A stretch of DNA of 64,000 nucleotides. It comes from Desulfothermus okinawensis JCM 13304. GTDB lineage: Bacteria; Desulfobacterota; Desulfovibrionia; Desulfovibrionales; Desulfothermaceae. The stretch spans positions 19,559 through 83,558 of the forward strand of contig BBBM01000009.1 in assembly GCA_001311565.1 (NCBI GenBank), written 5' to 3'. The notes under the pieces are model-generated. The model saw nothing but the letters and a program-made list of their open reading frames with translations. It was not told the DNA's origin and made no database searches. Position numbers and translations under genes: made by a program. Below are positions 55,922 through 64,000 of this stretch, in pieces (within the stretch, counting starts at the first letter, position 1; every line of letters starts with the position of its first letter).

Positions 55922-55938
55922 TTGTCGAATGTCGACAA
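55922..55938. promoter_or_regulatory. Perfect 7-3-7 palindrome upstream of gntR
   Basis: TTGTCGA and TCGACAA flank ATG (17 bases), located 24-40 bases before the gntR start codon. Half-sites with a TTGTC edge are common for FadR-type GntR regulators. Likely operator. Confidence 0.6.
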
Positions 55939-56043
55939 TTTTTAACGGATAGCTCGATATGTGTCAAGAACATTTTTTTTATTGCTAGGTCCCTATTTTG
56001 TTTGTTAATTATTAATAAAATATGTATAAGGAGGTTGTTGCTA

Positions 56044-57092
56044 ATGAAAATTTTTGAGAATTTTATGAGAAGAATTAGAGTTATATACAAGGCTATTTTT
56101 TTTGTGCATTGTCCTTATTATGTCATTAAAGTTAGAAGCCTATTGTATTGAGTATAGTATGTTGGGATTTGAGTTTTTGAATGATGCCTTTTTTTCAAAA
56201 GGACAACAAAATATCTAGCAGCTGGAATATAGATGTCTATTCCAAGGTTGGTACTTCATGGGGTAAATTTGGGAAATATGGTAATAAGTTGGACAGGCTT
56301 GAAGAATGTTTAGGACTGTCAACGGATGTGTTTCACAGGATTACCCTTAGTTTAGGTCAGCTAATACAGACACCAGATGATTTACAGAGGCGAGATTTAA
56401 TAAGGAATGATGTACCATATGCAGCTCTTTTATTGGGTAGTCTGAATCTCTATTCATTTAACAGGGACCAATTTAATGGATTGCAACTGGTGGTAGGAGT
56501 GGTAGGTCCCTTGGCCATTGGGGAGCAAACCCAGAAATTTGTACACAGGGATGACCCAAAGGGATGGACACATCAACTCCATTCAGAGCCTATTTTGAAT
56601 TTGAATTTATTGGTAAAAAGAAAGGTGTGGAGGCTTGGTGACTACAATGGATTTTCAAGTGATTTAGATGCTGGTATTCATGCAGGTGTTGGAAATCTTT
56701 TCACCCAAGCAAGTGTGTTAACTTCTATTAGATTTGGATACAATATTCCTGCAGGGTTTACCTACATTCCATATCCAATAGGTTTTAGTTTAAATTACAA
56801 TGCAGAGATGCCCAGGCTTTCAAACAAATGGTCATTTTATTTTAATCTGGGTGTAAGTGGATCTGGGTTTGCAAGGAACTTGCTTTTTGATGGAAATACG
56901 TTTAGGCAGAGCCACAGTGTCCATGGAAAGGACTTTGTGGCCCAGGTTTTTGGAGGGGTTCACTTACTTTATGGTAGATTTGCCCTGAGATTTTACGTTA
57001 TGGTGACAACCGATGACGTGGATGTAGGGAGCACTTATAAAGGTGCAGATAATGAGAGATTTGGTACTGTTGTGTTAGAATGGTCATTTTGA
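56044..57092 (+). CDS. LpxR-like outer-membrane lipid A deacylase (DUF2219), frame broken twice
   Basis: Outer-membrane beta-barrel related to LpxR, which removes the 3'-acyloxyacyl chain of lipid A. A signal peptide (YKAIFLCIVLIMSLKLEAYC after dropping one T at about 56096-56103) leads to FEFLNDAFF, NDVPYAALLLG, LVVGVVGPLAIGEQTQKFVH and GWTHQLHSEPILNLN, the family signature, and a C-terminal strand ending in Phe (VVLEWSF). About 348 residues. Second extra T at about 56190-56196. RBS AAGGAGG. It opens a forward run of envelope genes. Confidence 0.82.
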
Positions 57093-57122
57093 CCCAAGTT
57101 TATCAAAATAATAAACCTGGGT
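57092..57122 (+). other. Stem-loop at the end of the LpxR-like gene
   Basis: ACCCAAGTTTAT pairs with ATAAACCTGGGT (one mismatch) over a seven-base loop. There is no T tract; it may shield the message end or weakly attenuate. Confidence 0.5.
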
Positions 57123-57123
57123 T

Positions 57124-57983
57124 GTGGGAAATCAATATGATTTTTCTAAGAAAAAAGAACAGATAGTTACAGACAACAGAGAGGTTAGTTTTCAAGGGAG
57201 TGACTTAGATGTAGTGGAAATTCCCACAGAGGCTGTTGCTGCTACTGGCTTTCTCTTAAAAAGGTGAGTGGAAGAAATTGGAAAAAGGCGGTTTTACATG
57301 AGGCTGCCTATACATCTGAGCCCTTTATTAAACACGTGTTAGACCTGATAGTATCATCTTTTGATGACAATAGTATTAGAAGATATGCAAGGTTTAAGAT
57401 GAATACCTATTTAAAGGAGTTTCAAAGAAAGTTTGTAATAATAAGCATAGGTCTTTTGGGTATTTCTGCCAGGGAAAATCCCCAGCAGATACTAATCAGG
57501 ATAATGTCAAAATTTCCCCTTCCCCCTACTTCTGATCTTAAATTATTTAAAGATGCCCAGGTGTTAATATCCAGTGTTGAACAAGGCAAGAGTCCATTTG
57601 TTGAAATATACCATGGCCTGCATCCAGAGATACTAATAAAAAAATCTTCTATTTTATTCAATGTTAAGTAGGCGAAAAGATGTAAATTTTTGTGTAGAAT
57701 ACAGCAAAAAAAGTGAGGTCTCCCTTTTTTTAAGGAAGGACTTAGCCTTATATTAGATGGCTTTGACACAGAGTTTATTAAATATCGGTTAAATCTTCAA
57801 CAGAGAGAGATATTGTATGAAACAGAACAAAAGATGAATATGTCCATTGAAATGGCCATTTGCTTAAGAAACAATGTGCCTTATGATGATATGTTTAAGG
57901 TGGCAAATAGTTTTTTTGATTTAAAAATATATTTATCATTTTTTTATAACACGTTTAATAATTTTATAGAAGGTATGCGGTAA
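57124..57983 (+). CDS. Unknown protein, frame broken four times
   Basis: I do not recognise this gene. Correcting one missing A near 57257 and extra bases at about 57639, 57705 and 57727 gives a frame of about 285 residues from GTG 57124 to TAA 57981. No signal peptide or membrane helix is clear except a weak one (FVIISIGLLGISA). The segment FFKEGLSLILDGFDTEFI, then NMSIEMAICLRNNVPYDDM, vaguely recalls the cytoplasmic loop of MotA/TolQ proteins, but the rest does not. Its stop overlaps the ATG of the TonB-dependent receptor, so it is translated with it. Confidence 0.55.
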
Positions 57984-59945
57984 TGAAGAGGTTTTTTTAT
58001 ATTGATGTTAGGTATATTTTTTTTGTGTTCCCCACCTACTATTTGGTGATGGAGTTGATTTGACAGATTTATCCATTGAAGAATTAATGAATTTAGAGAT
58101 CACCACCATATTAAAAGAAGAAAAAAAAGGTAAAAGATATCCCAGCATCTATTTATATTATAACCAAGGAAGACATAAAGAGGTCAGGAGCAACCTCCAT
58201 ACCTGAGCTTCTCAGGATGGTGCCAGGCGTTGATGTTGCACAAATTAATTCTCATTTATGGGCAATAACCATTAGGGGATTTAATGATGAGTACTCCAAT
58301 AAACTTCTTGTATTAATAGACGGCAGGTCTGTATACTATCCACTATTTTCTGGGGTGTGTTGGGATAAACAGGATCTGGTTCTAGAAGATATTGAGAGGA
58401 TAGAGATTATCCGGGGACCTGGTGCAAGTATATGGGGTGCAAATGCTGTAAATGGAGTTATAAATATAGTTACAAAAAAACAGCAAAGATACCCAGGGGG
58501 TCTATGTTTCAGCCCTTGCTGGAAATTTTCATAGGGGAATTAGCTCTTTTAGATATGGAGGAAGGTTAAAAGATAACTTGACTTACAGGGTGTACTTAAA
58601 ATCTAGGGAAATAGGAAATACCTACAAAAAAACAAGGGGGACGCAGCCTGATGACTGGCGGGATTTAAGAGGGGGATTTAGAGTAGATCTTAGCCCGTCA
58701 CTTAAGGATAGTCTTATGATCTCTGGGGATATATTTCATAAGCACACTGGCCATTTAATATCTTATGAGGACTTAAATTTTCCATACTATCATTCTTTTG
58801 AAGACGATTCAAGGGAGGGTGGTTTTAATATAAACACGAGATATGAACATAAAATTGGAAAGAATAAACTCACTCTAACCTCCTACATTGATAGGACAAC
58901 ATATGACGATCCCATATCCAACTGGAAGGTATTTACCTTGATGGGAGATAGGTATGAGCACAAGCTCAGTAGGCACGATATTATCATGGGGGTTGGTGGA
59001 AGGTTAATAGACACTGAGTTTGATGGTGTTTTTAGTTTTGATTTTGATCCCCACTCTAAAAGGAGTTACATTGGTTCTGCTTTTTTTTCAGGATAATATT
59101 TCTGTATATAGAGACAAGTTGTTTTTTTATGGTTGGAGGAAAGCTTGAAAAGCACAGTCTTGTTTCTCCAAAGATTTTGCCAACAGCTAGATTACTCTAC
59201 AAAATAAATAAAGACCATACCTTGTGGGCAGCTGTGTCTAAATCCATTAGGACTCCATCAATGGGGGAAAGGTATATAGTTATTCGTAAACTATTAAGTG
59301 GCCCCAATTATCCCATTGTGTTGAGCATGTATGGGAATAAGCATGTTAAATTAGAGAGGGTTAATAGCTATGAGATGGGATATAGGGGAAGTATAAATAC
59401 TAACCTATCATTTGATATTAGTCTTTTTGCCAATGAATACAGGGACATCCCTGATATGTATATACCTAACTTTCCCCCTGCAACATTTGGTTTTGTTGGA
59501 AACTATTTAGAGGGAGAGAGTTATGGTACAGAGATGACTCTAAAATCCAAGCTATATGATAGGGTTAAACTATATCTTGGATATTCATATAAAAAGATAT
59601 TTTTACACAACAAATCTCCATATCAAAACTTTTTGATAGGTGAGAAGCTGGAACATGAGTCTCCTGAGAGCACTGTCACATTGACCAGTTATATAGATAT
59701 AAAGAAAAATTTGTCCTTAAATATGTTTTTTAGGTATGTAAGTGGCTTAAATTCAATTAATGTAGATCCATATTTTTCTGGAGACATGGCCCTTAACTGG
59801 CAGGTAAACGAGAAGCTGAGACTGAAATTTGTTGTGGAAAATATGTTTGACCCAAGACATACAGAGTTTGGGCCACATTTTTTTAGACCCTTATGTAACT
59901 GAAATACCGAGAAAATATTATATTAAAGTGGAGTACAGTTTTTAA
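57983..59945 (+). CDS. TonB-dependent receptor, frame broken several times
   Basis: Outer-membrane gated importer. Signal MKRFFILMLGIFFCVPHLLF appears after dropping one T from each of two runs near 57990 and 58017. The plug has LSIEELMNLEITT, KDIPASIYIITKEDI, IPELLRMVPGVDVAQI, TIRGFNDEYSNKLLVLIDGR and IEIIRGPGASIWGANAVNG; the barrel ends VENMFDPRHTEFG and a final aromatic strand (YYIKVEYSF). About 650 residues. Further extra bases at about 58121, 58476, 59085, 59127 and 59876. Ligand unknown. TonB-dependent receptors beside YfiR and a CHASE8 kinase recur in proteobacteria. Confidence 0.9.
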
Positions 59946-59949
59946 TACA

Positions 59950-60505
59950 ATGAAAGGCTTGAGAAAAACAGTTATTATTATTTTGGTTGTGTGGATTTTT
60001 TTTTACAAGTCCTACCAGTTATGCCATGGATCTTAACAATGTTTCAGTGTATGATATAAAGGCTGCCTTTGTATATAATTTTTTTAAAATTTATTGAATT
60101 TAAGAATAAGAGAGTCCAAAAGGATTGTATTAATATATGTGTTTGTAGCAATGAAGTAGCCAAAAAAATCCTTTGAAAGGCTGCAGGGGAAAAAAAATTG
60201 GCTCAAAGATAATAAAAGTTAGATTTTTAAATAATTTGAAAAACAAAGTTTATATCTGTAATGTTCTTTTTTTTGCAACGGGATGTTACAAAAATCTTGA
60301 GTATTCTAAATTTTTAGATAAGATTAACAGTATGGGAATACTCTCAATAAGCGATTTAAGAAATTTTGCTGAATATGGTGGAATAATAGAGTTATTTCCT
60401 CAAAATAATAAAATTAGATTTAAGATAAATTTAAGATCCGCTGAAAAGGCAAACATAAAAATACATGCAAGATTGTTACAGTTAGCAAGAGGAGTAATAA
60501 AGTAA
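59950..60505 (+). CDS. YfiR-family (DUF4154) periplasmic protein, frame broken four times
   Basis: Small periplasmic regulator fold. A signal peptide (VIIILVVWIFFTSPTSYA) is followed by the hallmark DIKAAFVYNFLKFIEF, a cysteine-bearing middle (CINICVCSN, NVLFFATGC) and the C-terminal IIELFPQNNKIRFKINLRSA with RLLQLARGVIK. About 184 residues. Extra bases at about 59996-60004, 60079-60085, 60162-60168 and 60190-60197. In Pseudomonas, YfiR restrains the CHASE8-containing diguanylate cyclase YfiN from the periplasm; here the neighbouring CHASE8 protein is a hybrid kinase, a parallel arrangement. Confidence 0.85.
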
Positions 60506-60516
60506 TATTATTATGG

Positions 60517-63307
60517 ATGCAAAAATTATTGGTAAAAAAAATGTCAATAAAAGAAAAGATTGTTAGAATAATATTTTTGGTTACAGGTAGTTGTGTAGTA
60601 TTAAGTAGTGTCCTTTTGACAATTTATGTTACTATTTCCAAAATTTATGCAAAAGAGGAAAATTTAAAGTTGTTGACAACAGTAGTTGGGAATAATTGTG
60701 TGGGGGCCATTACTTTTGGTGATAGAGAATATGCAAACGAACTATTAAAGGGATTCTCAACAATTGATGATTTAAGACTTGTTGCAATACTAGATAAGGA
60801 TTTAAAATTATTCTCATACTACATTAACAAAGACAAATTAGAAGAGAAATATAAAAATAATAAAAAAAAGCACTATTTGAATATATCAAAGATACTGTAA
60901 AGACTCATTCCTTTATTAAGGGTATTTTTAAAAATCAATTAAATGTAATCCACCCAATTGTTTTTAAAAAGGAATTATTGGGATATATAGTAGTTTCCAT
61001 ATCAACCATTTCTATTTATAAAAATTTATTTGCCATTTATGGTGTATTCATATTTGTTTCAGCCCTATGTATATTATTGGGCTATTATTTAGCCAATAGG
61101 CTACATGTAGTCATATCAGATCCAATAAATAATTTATACCAAAAGATGAGTTATATATCTAAAAGTAAAGACTATACCTTGAGGGTGGAAAAGATCCAAG
61201 AAGATGAAATAGGTGATCTTATAGACATGTTTAATGAGATGATCACCCAGATACAAAAAAAGGGATATGGAATTAGAGGAACATAGGGAAAGGTTAGAAG
61301 ATGTGGTGAAGGAGAGGACTAAAGAACTCGTGAAAATGAATGAAGCCTTGAACCAAACAGTAAAGGAGCTGAGAAAGGCAAAGGTGGAGGCAGAGGAGGC
61401 GGCAAGGGCAAAGACAATTTTTCTTGCAAATATGAGTCATGAAATCAGGACTCCCTTAAATGGTATATTGGGGATGGTGGAATTATTGAAAAATAGCAAG
61501 TTAGATAGTAAACAGATGCACTATATATATACCATTGAAAAGTCAGGTAACATATTACTATCATTGATAAATGATATACTGGACTACTCCAAGATAGAAT
61601 CAAAAAACATGGAACTTCATCCAGATGAGTTTGATCTTTGGTTCTGTTCAGAGGACGTTATAAAGACATTTTTGCCAACTAGCTTAGAGAAAGGTATAGT
61701 TATAGATCTCTCTATCTCAAAAGGAGTACCTAGGTATGTTGTTGGTGATCAGGCAAGGGTAAAACAGATTCTAATAAACCTTGTTGGTAATGCGGTAAAG
61801 TTTACCAAACAGGGTGGGGTATTTTTAGAACTTAAACTAAGATCCTCCCTAGATGAAGTAGATTTAATTGAAATAATGGTAAAGGATACAGGTATTGGTA
61901 TCCCTAAAGACAAACAAACCACTATTTTTGAGCCCTTTAAACAAATAGACGAAGGCTGGTCTAGAAAGTTCCAGGGGTCTGGGTTGGGCCTAGCTATTAC
62001 AAAAAAAATTTGGTAGATTTAATGGGTGGGGATATTTCACTAAAGAGTGAAGTTGGAAAGGGAACTGTTTTTACCCTGGCCCTTCCTTTTAAGAGATCAA
62101 ATAAAGTTGATGAATATAAGGGGAAATATAGTTATACAGGACTATGTTTCTATCTATGTTCTTCTCTTGGATCTGACTTAAGGGGATTTATGAAATTTTT
62201 AGGATACTTAGGTGTAGATTATCAAGTCATTTATGAAGAAGATATTCCTATGTTAGATAACAATAAGGGTGTATTGATCCTTGATATAAGTATTGCCAGA
62301 AGGTTTAAAGATAAATTATCTTCTCTAAAAGAGTCCCATTCAATATTAGACGCAATTTTGGTCCTGGACTTTGGTCAAAGTATAGATGATGAACTCCAGG
62401 ACTTTAATTTTATCTTGAATAGGCCCTTTATGTTACAAGACATTACAAAATTAATAGAGTCTCTTATATCAAAGGAAAAACAAGACAAGAAAGAAAGATT
62501 TTCTGATGAAGTAGATCTATCAAATAAACAAGTCTTAGTAGTTGAAGACAATGAAGTAAATTTAGAGTATTTAACAAGTTTACTTAAAATATATGGTGTA
62601 AGAGTAATTGCTACAAATAACGGGAAAGATGCTATAGAAATTTTGAAAAAGCAACAAGTAGATCTTGTATTTATGGACTGTCAAATGCCAGGTATTGATG
62701 GATTTAAGGCAACCAAGATAATTAGAGAATTAGAACAGAAAGGTCAAATGTCCTCAGAGTATACCCCTATAGTAGCAGTAACAGCCTATGCCTTAAAAGG
62801 AGACAAGCAAAGGTGTATAGATGCTGGTATGGACGATTACATAAGCAAGCCTTTTAATGCAGATGCCATAAAAAAAAGTATTGGTAAAGTGGTTTCATGA
62901 GGGTTTTGCATCAAAAGACACTGCTTTACATAAGCAGAATACAGATAATATTGACTCAATAATAAATGAGGCGCCAATTGAGGAATTAAAGAAAATAGGT
63001 GGAGATAGGGTTGTGAAAAAGATTGTTGGTATGTTTATTGAGAGGGTTCCAAAGGTGATATCTGAACTTCAAGATGTTCATAAACAGGATGACAGAGAAA
63101 CCTTTCATGGCCTTGTACATTCGCTAAAGTCTTCTGCTGCAACAGTTGGGGCAATGAGGGTATCTAATGTGGCGGAGGAATTAGAAGAAATTACCAGGAA
63201 CAAGACATATGAGTTTAATGATCTACGAGAAAAATTAGATAGACTAAAATTTGAGTTAAATGCAGCAAAAAAAGGCACTTGAAAAATATATAGATGGGCT
63301 TGGTTAA
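60517..63307 (+). CDS. Hybrid sensor histidine kinase: CHASE8-HAMP-HisKA-HATPase-REC-Hpt, frame broken six times
   Basis: Membrane kinase of about 930 residues. Helix 1 ([17 protein letters not shown]), a periplasmic CHASE8-like domain ([17 protein letters not shown]), helix 2 ([19 protein letters not shown]), HAMP, coiled coil, then HisKA with the phospho-His in [15 protein letters not shown]. ATPase motifs: [29 protein letters not shown] degenerate receiver-like stretch, a full receiver (VVEDNEVN, Asp in [12 protein letters not shown]) and an Hpt domain ([12 protein letters not shown]) follow. Extra A at about 60865, 61256, 62001 (two too many), 62870 and 63269. The output regulator is not encoded nearby. 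YfiR probably controls its CHASE8 domain. Confidence 0.9.
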
Positions 63308-63337
63308 TATTAATAGGCCCGACATACCCGGTAAGTT

Positions 63338-63536
63338 CACATGGATCTTTTCAAGAGTTTTTTTCATTTGTTGTAAAGAATAGTTCATGTCCTGTAGGTC
63401 CTGGCGTTGCTTCCATTAGCTTTTTAAGTATCTTTGCCATATTTGGAGGTGTTACAGTTTTTTTATTAAATGGCCTTTTTTTATTCCAACTTGATAATCT
63501 TGATAAACCTGGTACACCATGAATATAAACTTTATA
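63338..63536 (-). CDS. Possible small reverse-strand reading frame, unknown
   Basis: In the 366-base gap after the kinase gene, the reverse strand reads KVYIHGVPGLSRLSSWNKK, then TVTPPNMAKILKKLMEATPG and GHELFFTTNEK, continuing past a 7-base run near 63359 towards the kinase end. There is no ATG at a sensible place and no RBS, so it may be a gene remnant or chance. Nothing else is seen in 63308-63674. Confidence 0.25.
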
Positions 63537-63674
63537 TTTTTAAAATCACAAGGTAAATCTGTCCTGTGATAGATAAGGTGAGTAGAGTTAAAACTAAGGA
63601 GTAGAAAATCTTATAGGCATATAACCAGTTGATAAATCAAAAAAAAATATATTATTGATTTACAAAAAAATAAA

Positions 63675-63978
63675 ATGCATGAGAAAAAAAAGGCTATTAG
63701 AATGCAAAGAGAGGACATATTGAAATATTGTTATGTTCTTTTTGAACCAGCAAAGGATAAGATTGACTCATCATTCATAAAATCCATAAATATAGATTAC
63801 GTAAAAACAGTATTCAGGAAAAAGGCATTCAAATATCATCCAGATTTTTATTGTAGTCAACCTAAGGAATTAATAGAGCAAAAAAAAGGAGCATTTTATA
63901 AAATTAGTTGAAGCATATGAAATTATCACTGACTATTTGAGTAAGACACATGTCCAGAAGAAAAAAAATAAACGCTAA
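63675..63978 (+). CDS. Small J-domain (DnaJ-like) protein, frame broken once
   Basis: About 100 residues. The J domain is nearly the whole protein: an N-terminal helix, VKTVFRKKAFKYHPDFYCSQ with the essential His-Pro-Asp, then HFIKLVEAYEIITDYLS. It would stimulate a DnaK-type chaperone or recruit it to a partner. One A too many at about 63880-63887. The Lys-rich end overlaps the ATG of the next gene (63978), of which only MLRIGAA is inside the window. Confidence 0.78.
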
Positions 63979-64000
63979 TGTTAAGAATAGGAGCAGCAAC
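63978..64000 (+). CDS. Start of a downstream gene, cut by the window edge
   Basis: ATG 63978 overlaps the J-domain stop (TAATG) and reads MLRIGAA before the window ends. Too short to identify; coupling to the J-domain gene is the only evidence. Confidence 0.35.

Overview
The window reads as housekeeping chromosome from an AT-rich, strictly respiratory deltaproteobacterium, most like the Desulfovibrionales (Desulfobacterota). Pointers are a proteolipid (ATP synthase subunit c) with a cleavable-looking signal sequence, a separate atpZ-atpI-atpB-atpE F0 operon followed directly by rex, an Aquifex-type aconitase beside a PpiD-like chaperone and mutS, a DHH-CBS-CCA tRNA nucleotidyltransferase fusion, an RdgC-like gene and a TAXI-TRAP importer. 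I see no rRNA, tRNA, CRISPR array, prophage or insertion sequence.

The dominant oddity is the state of the reading frames. Most genes, including essential ones (tkt, rpe, mutS, ddl, aconitase, atpI, thiC), are broken by one-base shifts. Almost all are one extra A or T in a run that reads 7-9 long. A minority are one missing base, often in short G or C runs. Ignoring those single bases restores full-length proteins with intact catalytic motifs, so I annotate whole genes across the breaks and list the breaks. Homopolymer sequencing error is the simplest explanation.

Layout: 0-7.5 kb holds the purF end, kdsD, an AAA/PD-(D/E)XK protein, a class A penicillin-binding protein, an unknown reverse-strand gene and a GT2 glycosyltransferase. 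7.6-14 kb is a surface-protein cluster: a giant lipoprotein, a membrane-anchored small protein and a clostripain-family lipoprotein. 14-22.7 kb carries PEBP, rpe, tkt, rdgC, folK, a Xer recombinase and the CCA-adding fusion. 22.8-25.2 kb is a polar amino-acid ABC transporter. 25.2-34.5 kb is a long co-directional run: LOG-like protein, HIT, LapA, mutS, lipoprotein, aconitase, PpiD, RmlD-like reductase. 34.5-37.1 kb (reverse) has an HMGL-like carboxyltransferase that seems fused to a PDC sensor, and a LysM lipoprotein. 37.3-39.8 kb is the ATP synthase F0 operon and rex. 39.9-41.9 kb has a VTT protein, a SagB-type nitroreductase and a CDP-alcohol phosphatidyltransferase. 42-45 kb (reverse) is a TPP-riboswitch-led thi4-thiD-thiC operon. 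45-47.5 kb has FmdB, HD, ddl and usp. 47.5-55.9 kb (reverse) is the most distinctive region: gntR, ATP-grasp ligase, kamA-like radical SAM aminomutase, M20 peptidase, a small protein and a TAXI-TRAP importer, headed by a perfect palindrome. 56-63.3 kb is an envelope-sensing locus: LpxR-like deacylase, unknown protein, TonB-dependent receptor, YfiR-like protein and a CHASE8 hybrid histidine kinase, followed by a small J-domain protein.

Regulatory elements seen: a textbook THI-box riboswitch, a Rex-like operator in front of rex, two perfect palindromes in front of reverse-strand operons, several intrinsic terminators, and hairpins between solute-binding-protein and permease genes in both import operons. 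Four intergenic islands share low-complexity repeat blocks.
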